Positions 37,300 through 44,889 of a stretch of DNA of 64,000 nucleotides are shown here, piece by piece. The notes under the pieces are model-generated. The model made no database searches and was not told the origin of the DNA. It saw only the letters and a list, made by a program, of their open reading frames with translations. Source of the stretch: Agromyces protaetiae (GTDB lineage Bacteria; Actinomycetota; Actinomycetes; Actinomycetales; Microbacteriaceae); the NCBI RefSeq assembly GCF_030866785.1, contig NZ_CP133018.1, positions 1 through 64,000 on the forward strand. The letters run 5' to 3'. Position 1 is the stretch's first letter. Each line of letters opens with the position of its first letter. A program made the translations under genes and the position numbers.

Positions 37300-37890
37300 A
37301 TGTCGATCTTCACGCGAGGGTTCTCGGGCCGAGGCCGCGACCGGGATGACCGGCTGCCACCGGGCCAGACGCTGGTCGGCGACTGGCCGGTGCTGTCGGC
37401 CGGGCCGACGCCCGACGTCTCGACCGACGAGTGGCGTTTCACGGTGCGCACCGAGACCGGGAACCACGAGTGGTCGTGGGATGAGATGCAGGCGCTCGGT
37501 GTCGAGGATGTGACCGTCGACATCCACTGCGTCACGCACTGGTCGAAGCTCGCGATGGGGTGGCGCGGCGTACCGCTCGACACGATCTTCGAGCACGTCG
37601 AGACGTCGTACGACTTCGTCATGGCGCACAGTTACGGCGGCTACACCACGAACGTGCCGCTCGACGAACTGCTGGACGGGCAGGCGTGGATCGCGTTCGA
37701 GGCCGACGGCGAGCCGCTCGACCCCGAGCACGGCGGGCCGGCTCGCCTGCTCGTGCCCCATCTCTACTTCTGGAAGAGCGCCAAGTGGGTGCGCGGCCTC
37801 ACCATGATGCCGGCGGATGAGCCGGGGTTCTGGGAGCAGAACGGGTACCACCTGCACGGCGATCCGTGGCGAGAGGAGCGCTACTGGTGA
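37300..37890 (+). CDS. Sulfite oxidase family molybdopterin oxidoreductase
   Basis: A 196-residue protein of the sulfite oxidase/YedY molybdopterin fold. The molybdenum-ligating cysteine is C77 in DIHCVTHWSKL, followed by WRGVPLDTIFE and the pterin-binding HSYGGYTTNVPL region, ending FWEQNGYHLHGDPWREERYW. There is no signal peptide or twin-arginine motif, so the protein should be cytoplasmic, unlike YedY/MsrP. The start is ATG 37300 with AAAGGTGG upstream. A reductase gene follows by 28 bp, which suggests a small electron-transfer unit. The substrate is unknown. Confidence 0.9.
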   Translation: MSIFTRGFSGRGRDRDDRLPPGQTLVGDWPVLSAGPTPDVSTDEWRFTVRTETGNHEWSWDEMQALGVEDVTVDIHCVTHWSKLAMGWRGVPLDTIFEHVETSYDFVMAHSYGGYTTNVPLDELLDGQAWIAFEADGEPLDPEHGGPARLLVPHLYFWKSAKWVRGLTMMPADEPGFWEQNGYHLHGDPWREERYW

Positions 37891-37918
37891 CGCTGGTCTC
37901 GCGGCCCGAGGTCGGCGC

Positions 37919-38761
37919 GTGGTGATCGGCCGAACCCCGGCGGCCTGGCATGCGGCGACGGTCGCGACGGTCGCCGACGAGACGCCGACCGCTCGCCGGA
38001 TCGTGCTGGACATCCCGACGTGGCCGGGCAATGCGGCCGGCGCGCATCTCGACGTGCGGCTCACCGCCGACGACGGCTACCAGGCGAGCCGCTCGTACTC
38101 GATCGCGTCGTCGGGGCCCGGCATGCGCGTGGTGCTCGCGGTCGCCGAGGTGGCGACGGGCGAGGTGTCGCCGTTCCTGGTGCGCGATCTGCGGCCGGGC
38201 GATCAGCTCGAGGTGCACGGTCCGCTCGGCGCGTACTTCGTGTGGGCGCCGCCCGAGGCGGGCGGCACGGGTGATGCGGCCGGCATGGAGGGTCCGGATG
38301 CCTCGGAGGGCGCGCATGCCTCGGGCGCCGACCCCGGCGCGCTCGCACCAGTGCAGCTCATCGCCGGCGGCTCCGGGGTCGTCCCGCTGTTCGCGATGGC
38401 CGAGGCGCATGCGCGGGCGGCGGATGCCACGCCGTTCCGCCTGCTCTATTCGGTGCGCACCCCGGCCGACGTGTTCTTCTCCGCCGAGCTGGCCCGCTTC
38501 TCGATGGCGGCGACCCCACCGGCCGTGCCCGGCGGCCTCGATCTCGACGTGGTCTTCACGCGGGAGGCGCCGCCCGGCTCGCCCCGCCCGCCCGGACGTC
38601 TCTCGCCCGAGCTCCTCGCCGAGCTGACCTGGCCGCCTGACCGGGCACCGCGCGTCTTCATCTGCGGTCCGACGCCCTTCGTCGAGACCGTCGCGGGCTG
38701 GCTCGTGGCCGGCGGGCACGCACCCGGCGCGATCCGCACCGAACGATTCGGAGGCGCATGA
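37919..38761 (+). CDS. Ferredoxin-reductase-type FAD/NAD(P)-binding protein
   Basis: A 280-residue flavoprotein reductase of the FNR fold. The FAD-binding motif RSYSIAS is at about 60, the NAD(P)-binding start LIAGGSGVVPLFAMAE near 145 and the C-terminal FICGPTPFVETVAGWLV near 250. There is no C-terminal [2Fe-2S] domain. A Gly/Ala/Asp-rich insert lies at about 112-138. The GTG at 37919 has GAGG 7 bases upstream. It probably supplies electrons to or takes them from the molybdenum enzyme encoded just before. Its stop overlaps an ATG at 38758 in the next gene's frame. Confidence 0.88.
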   Translation: MVIGRTPAAWHAATVATVADETPTARRIVLDIPTWPGNAAGAHLDVRLTADDGYQASRSYSIASSGPGMRVVLAVAEVATGEVSPFLVRDLRPGDQLEVHGPLGAYFVWAPPEAGGTGDAAGMEGPDASEGAHASGADPGALAPVQLIAGGSGVVPLFAMAEAHARAADATPFRLLYSVRTPADVFFSAELARFSMAATPPAVPGGLDLDVVFTREAPPGSPRPPGRLSPELLAELTWPPDRAPRVFICGPTPFVETVAGWLVAGGHAPGAIRTERFGGA

Positions 38762-38778
38762 TGATTGGGAGGCCGAGC

Positions 38779-39042
38779 ATGCAGCATCTCGACGGCAACT
38801 CGCTCGCGGGCGACCTCGCCTCGGTGTTCGGCGGCGACCTCACGGCGATGCTCGGCTCGTGCGCGTTCTGCCACGCGCGGGGAGCCCTCGCCGAGCTCAT
38901 GGTCTATCGCACGGCGATGGGTTCGGTCGGCCGGTGTCCGACCTGCGGCGAGGTCCTGATGGTGCTCGTGGAGCATGGCGACCGGCCGATGGTGAGCCTC
39001 GTCGGCATCCGGGCGCTCGAGCCGGCGAGCACCGCGCTCTGA
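38779..39042 (+). CDS. DUF6510-like zinc-ribbon protein
   Basis: An 87-residue protein beginning MQHLDGNSLAGDLASVFGGD, with two CxxC pairs, CAFCHARG and CPTCGE, likely to bind one zinc. It resembles the family I know as DUF6510, which often follows molybdopterin oxidoreductase and reductase genes in Actinobacteria; the family name is from memory. The start at 38779 has GGGAGG 6 bases upstream; ATGs at 38758 and 38761 are in frame and overlap the reductase stop. Function unknown, presumably linked to the preceding redox pair. Confidence 0.75.
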   Translation: MQHLDGNSLAGDLASVFGGDLTAMLGSCAFCHARGALAELMVYRTAMGSVGRCPTCGEVLMVLVEHGDRPMVSLVGIRALEPASTAL

Positions 39043-39081
39043 GCGGCGCACCGTGAGCGGCCCGGTGAGTACAGTGTCCTG

Positions 39082-39525
39082 ATGGACATCCGCATCGCGG
39101 CGTACGGGGTCATCATCGAGGGCGAGCGCATCCTGCTCGCGCACTGGAACGAGCACGGCCGGTCTGGCTGGACCCTTCCGGGCGGCGGCATCGAGGGTGA
39201 CGAGCACCCGATCGCCGGGGCGAGACGCGAGATCTTCGAGGAGACCGGGTACGAGGCATCCGTCGACCGCCTGCTCGGCATCGACACCATGGTGATTCCC
39301 GCGGAGCGCCGGCACACCGGCGCCGCGCCCCTGTACGCGCTGCGGGTCATCTACCGCGCGCGCGTCACGGGCGGCGAGCTGCGCAATGAGGTCGGCGGCT
39401 CGAGCGACGAGGCCCGTTGGTTCGACCTCGCAGTGGTGCCCGACCTCAAGCGCGTCGGCCTCGTCGACATCGCCTTGCGGCTCAACGCCGCCGAGCCCGC
39501 CGACGGCGTCCCGCCCGCCGCGTAG
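39082..39525 (+). CDS. NUDIX hydrolase
   Basis: A 147-residue NUDIX protein. The 23-residue Nudix box (GX5EX7REUXEEXGU) starts at GGGIEGDEHPIAGARREIF and continues EETGYE, so the metal-binding glutamates are intact (about residues 34-57). Such enzymes cleave nucleoside diphosphate-linked substrates; which one is unknown. It begins 39 bp after the zinc-ribbon gene and is followed by a strong terminator, so it may close the operon. Confidence 0.92.
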   Translation: MDIRIAAYGVIIEGERILLAHWNEHGRSGWTLPGGGIEGDEHPIAGARREIFEETGYEASVDRLLGIDTMVIPAERRHTGAAPLYALRVIYRARVTGGELRNEVGGSSDEARWFDLAVVPDLKRVGLVDIALRLNAAEPADGVPPAA

Positions 39526-39550
39526 CGGTCGGACGCCCGCTCCGCATGGG

Positions 39551-39582
39551 AACGGCCCCGTCCGGAATCGGACGGGGCCGTT
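39551..39582 (+). terminator. 14-bp perfect hairpin terminator after the NUDIX gene
   Basis: AACGGCCCCGTCCG (39551-39564) pairs perfectly with 39569-39582 around a GAAT loop. It lies 26 bases after the NUDIX stop and just before the convergent small gene, so it may terminate transcription from both sides. Confidence 0.85.
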
Positions 39583-39612
39583 CGTCGGGGTCCCGATGAC
39601 GGCGTTCATGCG

Positions 39613-39858
39613 TCAGCTGGACCTGGTGAGCGTGGCGACACCGGTGTAGGTGGTGTCGCGCAGTTCCGCGGCGACGGCGGCGTTGCGGCGGGCGGTGGCG
39701 ACGGCCTCGTGCGTGAGGCGCTCGTCGGCGCGCCGGCCCCAGGCGACGAGCGCCAGGCCGAGTCGGATCGCGAGACGCTCGCGCGCGGCGCGCGCTCGTC
39801 GTCGTACACGGTCGCTGCTGCCCGCGGTCGCGGGGAGCGCGGTCATGGAGGTGTTCAC
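39613..39858 (-). CDS. Small conserved-type actinobacterial protein of unknown function
   Basis: An 81-residue, Arg- and Ala-rich protein from GTG 39858, with AGAAGGA 7 bases upstream. A central ERLAIRLGLALVAWGRRADE segment (about 27-46) resembles a pattern seen in small actinobacterial proteins with an LxLRxGLALxxWxRR core, an amphipathic helix that may associate with the membrane. Function unknown. It converges on the NUDIX gene across the terminator. Confidence 0.6.
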   Translation of the reverse strand: MNTSMTALPATAGSSDRVRRRARAARERLAIRLGLALVAWGRRADERLTHEAVATARRNAAVAAELRDTTYTGVATLTRSS

Positions 39859-40079
39859 GGTGGTTCCTTCTTCTTCGAGCGTCGGGCGCGCGGGTCGCGC
39901 GCCCCGGTGGGGCGACATGATCGGTCGGATGCCTCGGCGGCGGGGTCGACGGACGGTCGATCCGGGCGCGCAGGATCATCGGGACGCGGCATCCAGAAAC
40001 GGTCGCGAGGCGACGGCGTCGGATGACGCGGGGCAGGGGAGTGCGGTGTCGTCACCGGTCCCGTGCGAACGGGGGCGCT

Positions 40080-40190
40080 TCAGCCTGCCGGCCGCGCGCT
40101 GCGGAGCTCCGCTAGCAGACGGCCGCGGCGGTGTGATCGCCGAGGAGGGTGAAGCCGTGGTGTGGGTTCGTCGAACGAATCATCGGTCAT
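40080..40190 (-). CDS. Possible small ORF (36 residues)
   Basis: A short frame of 36 codons beginning MTDDSFDEPTPRLH, preceded by a strong ribosome binding site (GAGAGGAG, two bases before the ATG). The C-terminal half is Arg-rich and looks unlike a folded protein. It may be a real small protein, a leader peptide or a remnant. The rest of the 39859-40294 gap holds no other gene I can support. Confidence 0.35.
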   Translation of the reverse strand: MTDDSFDEPTPRLHPPRRSHRRGRLLAELRSARPAG

Positions 40191-40294
40191 CACTCCTCTC
40201 AGATACTCAGCGGACCGTCGATGACACTATCGGTGTTCTCCCAGGGAACGCAACACCCAATGCGTATGCATCCGAAACCGACCACGGGGCGAGG

Positions 40295-41200
40295 TCAGGG
40301 AGCGAGCTCGGGGCGGAGCGACCACCAGCCCGCCCCGCGCTCGCGAGGTGCGAGGCGCACGAGGTCGGCACCCGTCGCGAACGCGTTGGGTGGGCAGGTC
40401 TGCGGCTCGACCGCGAGCCCCGCACGGCGAAGGCCGGGCTCCGGCAGGTCCGCCGTGAACAGCTGCACCCAGCGGAACGCACTCGAGCAGGTGATCGTGA
40501 TCCGACGGGTACGTGACGCGACCTGCACGGTCGCGACTCCGCGTTCGTCGCGTTCGAGCTCGCCGTACGCCCGGCTGAACGAACGCGCGCCGATCCGTGC
40601 CGGGTCGACGAAGTCGACCTCGGGCGCGGTCGGCCTGGCATCGAGCGGGAGCTTGGTCGAGCCGTCGGTGTCCATCACGGAGCCGGCGGGAAGATGGACG
40701 GTCCAGGTCTCGAGCGCTCCGTCGAGGCGCAGATACGGGTGGAAGCCGATGCCGAACGGGGCGATCGTGTCGCCGACGTTCTCCCACGTCGCGCTGCACC
40801 GCAGTGTGCCGTGTTCGACGCGGTAGGCGACCTCGAGGTGGATCTCGAACGGATAGCCGGGTTCGTCGGCGAGGTCGGTCGACAGGCGCACCGCGTGCTC
40901 GCCGTGCGCTTCGACGTGCCACTCCCGGTCGAAGACGAACCCGTGGATCGCGTGTCCGAACGCGTGATCGTTGACCGGGAGCCGGTGCTGCACGCCGTCG
41001 AACCGGTAGGCGGCGTCCGCGACGCGGTTCGGCCACGGCGCGAGGACCGCGCCGTGATGGCCCCGCGAGGGTTCGACCGCGTAGGGTGCGGAGAGCACCT
41101 CGACCGCGCCGTGACGCACACGGTGCAGCGTGGCGCCGGTCGGCGAGACGAGGCAGCTGAGCTCCTCGTCGCCGATCTCGAGGAGCCTCGGGTCGCTCAC
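40295..41200 (-). CDS. Aldose 1-epimerase family protein
   Basis: A 301-residue galactose mutarotase-fold protein. Visible family features are PWPNRVADAAYRFDG (about 62-76), the two histidines in NDHAFGHAIHGFV, and GFHPYLRL plus AVEPQTCPPNAFATG near the end. It interconverts sugar anomers. The GTG start overlaps the IclR stop (GTGA), so it is the last gene of the minus-strand sugar operon. Its substrate is presumably the sugar or uronate released by the genes upstream. Confidence 0.9.
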   Translation of the reverse strand: MSDPRLLEIGDEELSCLVSPTGATLHRVRHGAVEVLSAPYAVEPSRGHHGAVLAPWPNRVADAAYRFDGVQHRLPVNDHAFGHAIHGFVFDREWHVEAHGEHAVRLSTDLADEPGYPFEIHLEVAYRVEHGTLRCSATWENVGDTIAPFGIGFHPYLRLDGALETWTVHLPAGSVMDTDGSTKLPLDARPTAPEVDFVDPARIGARSFSRAYGELERDERGVATVQVASRTRRITITCSSAFRWVQLFTADLPEPGLRRAGLAVEPQTCPPNAFATGADLVRLAPRERGAGWWSLRPELAP

Positions 41201-41970
41201 GGCGACGATTCCTCGGGGCGCACGCCGTACGCGGCACGGGCGACGCGCCCGGCGGTGACCCGCGCCTCTCTGCCGAGATCGGCGAGCCGACCCTTCATCC
41301 GGTACTTGGGTCCATAGATCGAGACGGCGGCGAGGGGACTTCCGTTGCGGTCTCTGACGACCGCCGCGAGTCGTTCGACGTCGTCGGTGCGCCGGATCCA
41401 GACGTAGCCGCGCGACTGCGCGAGGTCGATCTCGCGCGCCCATTCGTCGTGACCCAGCCGAACCTCGGGATGCTCGACCTCGGCGTCGGCGAGCTCGTCG
41501 ATGAGGCGATGCTGCTCGGCGACGGGCAGGGCGAACATGATGGCGCGGCCTGCCGCGGTCGCGTAGAGCGGCGCGGTGTTGCCCACATGGGGGACCATCC
41601 TGAACGGATGTTCCGGATCGAACTGGTCGATGCTCACGGTATGCGACCGCTGGCGGATCGTGAGGATGACCGTCTCGTCGACGCGGTCCCGCAGGTCCAC
41701 GAGGTGCGGCCGGGCGATCTCGCTCAGGTTGTACTGCTGGCGGAAACCCTTGGCGAGCCCGAGCACCCGGCCGGTCAGCACCACGCGCCGGCTCTCCACG
41801 CGCGCCACGAGCCCGAGGTCCGCGAGCGTCGCGATCAGGCGCGAGACCGAGCTCTTGTCGATGCCGGTGAGTTCGCTCAGCTCCGTGACGGTCAGGCCGC
41901 CGCGTGCCTCCGCGACCGCCTCGAGGATCCGGACGCCTCGCGCGAGCGCTCTGTGCCTGCTGTCTTCCAT
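41197..41970 (-). CDS. IclR family transcriptional regulator
   Basis: The 257-residue product has an N-terminal winged helix (GLTVTELSELTGIDKSSVSR, about 25-44) and a C-terminal effector domain with a YATAAGRAIMFALP motif (about 135-148), the standard IclR layout. It lies within the operon with a uronate-dehydrogenase-like gene 2 bp upstream and an epimerase overlapping downstream. The likely targets are the divergent promoters at 44744-44889, where two related palindromes occur. Confidence 0.93.
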   Translation of the reverse strand: MEDSRHRALARGVRILEAVAEARGGLTVTELSELTGIDKSSVSRLIATLADLGLVARVESRRVVLTGRVLGLAKGFRQQYNLSEIARPHLVDLRDRVDETVILTIRQRSHTVSIDQFDPEHPFRMVPHVGNTAPLYATAAGRAIMFALPVAEQHRLIDELADAEVEHPEVRLGHDEWAREIDLAQSRGYVWIRRTDDVERLAAVVRDRNGSPLAAVSIYGPKYRMKGRLADLGREARVTAGRVARAAYGVRPEESSP

Positions 41971-41972
41971 CG

Positions 41973-42809
41973 CTACTTCCCGGTCGACGACATGATGCGC
42001 TCGACGTCCTCCCGCATGCCGGAGGCCACGGGGCCGTCGTCGACGCCCCCGACCGCCTCGATCGCGTTCCGGAACGGCGCGGCGACCTCGAACGCGTCGT
42101 ACGCCGGAGCGTAGTCCAACTTCGCCCGGGCCTTGTCGATCGGCAGCCGCGAGAACCGGTTGCCGCTGACGGCGTTGTAGATCTGGAACCCGGAGCGGTC
42201 CGCGTCGATCACGGCGGCGAGCAGCTGGAACAGATCCTCGGGCGCGCAGTAGTCGCGAAGCATCCAGCCGGCCCGGTCGTCGGCGAGCCGTTCGGGATCC
42301 TGGAACGCGCCGATGCGCAGCGCCGTGAAGGACACGCCCTCCGTGGCCGCGACATACGCGCCGAGCGCCTCGCCGAAGCACTTGGTGACGCCGTACAGGT
42401 CTCCGGGCCGCACGGGATCGGTCTCGCGGACCTGCAGCTGGGGTTCGTATCCCGTGACGACGTGGACCGACGAGCCGTAGATCACGTGCCGGCACCCGGC
42501 GGCGACGGCGGCCGCGACGACGTTGTACGTGCCCACGATGTTGACGGGCAGCAGGGTCGACCAGAGCGACGCCGGCCGGCGTTCGCCCCCGAGGTGGATC
42601 ACGGTGTCGATGCCGCGCATGGCCTCGCCGACCGCCTCGAGATCGGTGAGGTCGGCTTCGACGAGCCGGCCCCATGCCGCATGCGCCTCGGTGAACCGTC
42701 CGGGGAGGTCGAGCAGCGTGAGGTCGTAGACGCCCGAGACCCGTTCGGCGAAGCGCGTCGCGATGTTGCCGGCCCCGCCCGTGATGAGCACCGAGCGCGG
42801 AGCGGTCAT
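41973..42809 (-). CDS. NAD-dependent epimerase/dehydratase, uronate dehydrogenase-like
   Basis: A 278-residue short-chain dehydrogenase with Rossmann motif TGGAGNIA (10-17), the DTVIHLGG strand, and the catalytic Y139xxxK143 in DLYGVTKCFGEALG. The LYGVTKCFGE segment and DYCAPEDLFQLLAAVIDA resemble uronate dehydrogenase, which oxidises glucuronate or galacturonate to the aldarolactone. It starts at ATG 42809, which overlaps the DUF6259 gene by ATGA, and is followed 2 bp later by IclR. The role in sugar-acid oxidation is inferred from similarity and neighbours. Confidence 0.8.
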   Translation of the reverse strand: MTAPRSVLITGGAGNIATRFAERVSGVYDLTLLDLPGRFTEAHAAWGRLVEADLTDLEAVGEAMRGIDTVIHLGGERRPASLWSTLLPVNIVGTYNVVAAAVAAGCRHVIYGSSVHVVTGYEPQLQVRETDPVRPGDLYGVTKCFGEALGAYVAATEGVSFTALRIGAFQDPERLADDRAGWMLRDYCAPEDLFQLLAAVIDADRSGFQIYNAVSGNRFSRLPIDKARAKLDYAPAYDAFEVAAPFRNAIEAVGGVDDGPVASGMREDVERIMSSTGK

Positions 42810-44743
42810 CGGTCGCCCCCTTCGAGCACCCGCACGGCGACGTCGTGCGGGTCGATCCGCACACCGTCCCGTTCGGCGGGCTCGTCGGTCCGGTTCCAGA
42901 ACACGTCGAGGGCGTCGGTGTCGGTCTCGTACCGCACGTGGTGCAGCGGGCCGTCGTCGACGAGCCGGAACGCCCCCTCGGCGAACGGCCGCGCGTGAGC
43001 CGTCCGGATGGCGATGAGCTTGCCGACCCGGGCGGCGTAGCCGGGATAGGCCTCGATGCTGCGCCGGGACCGGTGGATCGCGACATCGAACGTGAGATTG
43101 TGCACGAACGCGTGGTTGAGCTGATCCTCCCAGCCGACGCGCTCGTCCTGGATCAGGCGGTTCGACACCACCGGCTCGGGGAAGACCGTGCGGAAGAGCG
43201 CAGCGAACGCCTCGGGGCCGTCCTGGAATCCGAAGCCCCAGCCGTGGTGGTAGTTCAGGTGCCCGATCATGCAGTCGGCCATCCCCTCGGACCCCAGACT
43301 GCGCGCGCCGGCCGCGTCGCGGATCGCGCGCAGGGTCTCGGCGCGGTACCGGCCCTCGATGCCGGTGCGCTCGCCGTGCTCGTGCGAGGCGTCGTAGCAG
43401 GGCCACGCGGCCAGGTGATAGGCGGTCTGATCGAAGAAGACTGCCTCGGTGCCGAGGCTCGCCTGGAGCCGGGCCACCTCGGCCATCTTCTCGCGCCATT
43501 CGGGAGCGCCGTGGCACGCCATGGTGAAGTGCCCCGGCGAGAACAGTCGCAGTGTCTGGGACTCGCGCGCGAAGTCGTAGCCCGCGACGTAGTCGAGGCC
43601 GTCTGCGTCCTTCTTCGTGACCCGGGGGCCGTGCTCGGCGGCGTAGGGCGTGGTGCGATCGATCAGGTTGCCGTTGGCGTAGAGCGAGATGAACCCGCCG
43701 CGCGACCGGATCTCGCGGATCGCCCGCGCGAACTCCTCGGCGCCGCCGAGCTCGTCATCGGGTTCGTAGTCGGGGTAGCCGCGATCGAAGCCCGCCTTCC
43801 ACCAGCCGAAGAGCAGGATGCCGTCGAGACCGTACCGGCGTCCCTCCTCGAAGAGGTCCACCAGGTCGGTGTAGCGGTAGTTGATCTGACCGAACTGGTG
43901 GCGCAGGATGATCCGCTGCCACCCTTCGAGTTTCGTCGTGTCCGGGTGCGGCCCCGTGTACCAGCGCTCCGCCCAGCTGCGGTAGAAGGCGGCGCCGTCG
44001 CGCCAGGTCCCGTCGAAGCGGCGCAGCACGACCGGCCCGGCCTGTGCGTGGGCGCGGCCTGAGGGCGTGACCGCGGCGAGCCAGAGCTCGTTCGGCCCGC
44101 CGCGAGGCGGGACGCCGGCGCTCAGCACCACCGAGCTGAACTCCGGGTCGTGCCGGCCGAGGTAGAGGAAGGTGCCGTCGCGTTCGACGCCCTGCCACGG
44201 CATGCTCAACTCGCCCGGGTAGGCGATCGGTTCCCAGGTGCCGGCTCCGTCGTCGACCATGTACTCGGTGTGCACCTCGGCGAGCCGCGCTCTCGGCCGC
44301 TCCGTCTTCCGGCCGAGGCCCTCTGCGCGATAGAGCACCTCGTCGGCGGAGGCGGTCCGCTCGGCGAGCTCGACGATCGGCACCGCGAGCTCGCGGACGG
44401 TGACGCCGGGGCCGGCGTCCGCCGTCGCCGAGAACTCGAGACCGCCGTCCTCGCCCGCGCGGATCTCGACCGTCACGGACACGTCGAGGACGTCCCCGTC
44501 GGCCGTGCGCACCGTCTCATAGGCGATCCGGAGCCCGTCGTCGAGCCGGGTCACGGTGCCGCGCTGGTCCTCCGAGTGCACGGGCACGTCCCGGTCGCGA
44601 CCGTGCACCGCGCTCAGCGTCCAGAACCGGCCGCGCTCGGCGGTGAGCACCGCGTCGTCGCGCAGCTCGGCGCGGCCGGTTTCCTCGTCGTAGAGGAAGG
44701 TGAGACCGCCCGCCGCCGTGGCGGGCCGTGAAGTGAGAGCCAT
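42806..44743 (-). CDS. DUF6259 glycoside-hydrolase-like protein
   Basis: The 645-residue product looks like a large (beta/alpha)8 glycosidase-like protein of the DUF6259 group. An N-terminal beta-rich domain (about 1-250) precedes a barrel with WQRIILRHQFGQINYRYTDL, the strand DGILLFGWW, SLYANGNLID, TEAVFFDQTAYHL and SLGSEGMADCMIG. Asp in FFDQT and Glu in GSEGM are candidate catalytic residues. A C-terminal beta-domain follows. There is no signal peptide, so it acts in the cytoplasm. It heads the minus-strand operon and probably releases a sugar or uronic acid. Confidence 0.78.
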   Translation of the reverse strand: MALTSRPATAAGGLTFLYDEETGRAELRDDAVLTAERGRFWTLSAVHGRDRDVPVHSEDQRGTVTRLDDGLRIAYETVRTADGDVLDVSVTVEIRAGEDGGLEFSATADAGPGVTVRELAVPIVELAERTASADEVLYRAEGLGRKTERPRARLAEVHTEYMVDDGAGTWEPIAYPGELSMPWQGVERDGTFLYLGRHDPEFSSVVLSAGVPPRGGPNELWLAAVTPSGRAHAQAGPVVLRRFDGTWRDGAAFYRSWAERWYTGPHPDTTKLEGWQRIILRHQFGQINYRYTDLVDLFEEGRRYGLDGILLFGWWKAGFDRGYPDYEPDDELGGAEEFARAIREIRSRGGFISLYANGNLIDRTTPYAAEHGPRVTKKDADGLDYVAGYDFARESQTLRLFSPGHFTMACHGAPEWREKMAEVARLQASLGTEAVFFDQTAYHLAAWPCYDASHEHGERTGIEGRYRAETLRAIRDAAGARSLGSEGMADCMIGHLNYHHGWGFGFQDGPEAFAALFRTVFPEPVVSNRLIQDERVGWEDQLNHAFVHNLTFDVAIHRSRRSIEAYPGYAARVGKLIAIRTAHARPFAEGAFRLVDDGPLHHVRYETDTDALDVFWNRTDEPAERDGVRIDPHDVAVRVLEGGDR

Positions 44744-44785
44744 GCGGAGGATGCTAGGGATGAGGTGCAGCTACAGCAAATGAGT

Positions 44786-44827
44786 TGCCGTATCGGCACC
44801 AACTCCGGTTGAGATGCCGTATTGACA
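44786..44827. promoter_or_regulatory. Candidate IclR operators in the divergent promoter region
   Basis: The 146-bp gap between the DUF6259 gene and the dehydratase contains TGCCGTATCGGCA (44786-44798), a perfect palindrome with 5-bp arms around TAT. A related copy, TGCCGTATTGACA (44815-44827), lies 29 bp away. Both fit an IclR-type dimer site. They could coordinate the two divergent operons. Confidence 0.55.
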
Positions 44828-44889
44828 TCAGGTTTGCCAGGGGCGAGCGCGGTTGTCTAGCGTGTGCCGCGGACCCAGAGGAGGAACCG

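Noticed and set aside
39650..40516. Plus-strand open frame between the NUDIX and epimerase genes
   Set aside because: It overlaps the minus-strand small gene and the aldose epimerase end, and its translation is Arg/Ala-rich without a motif.
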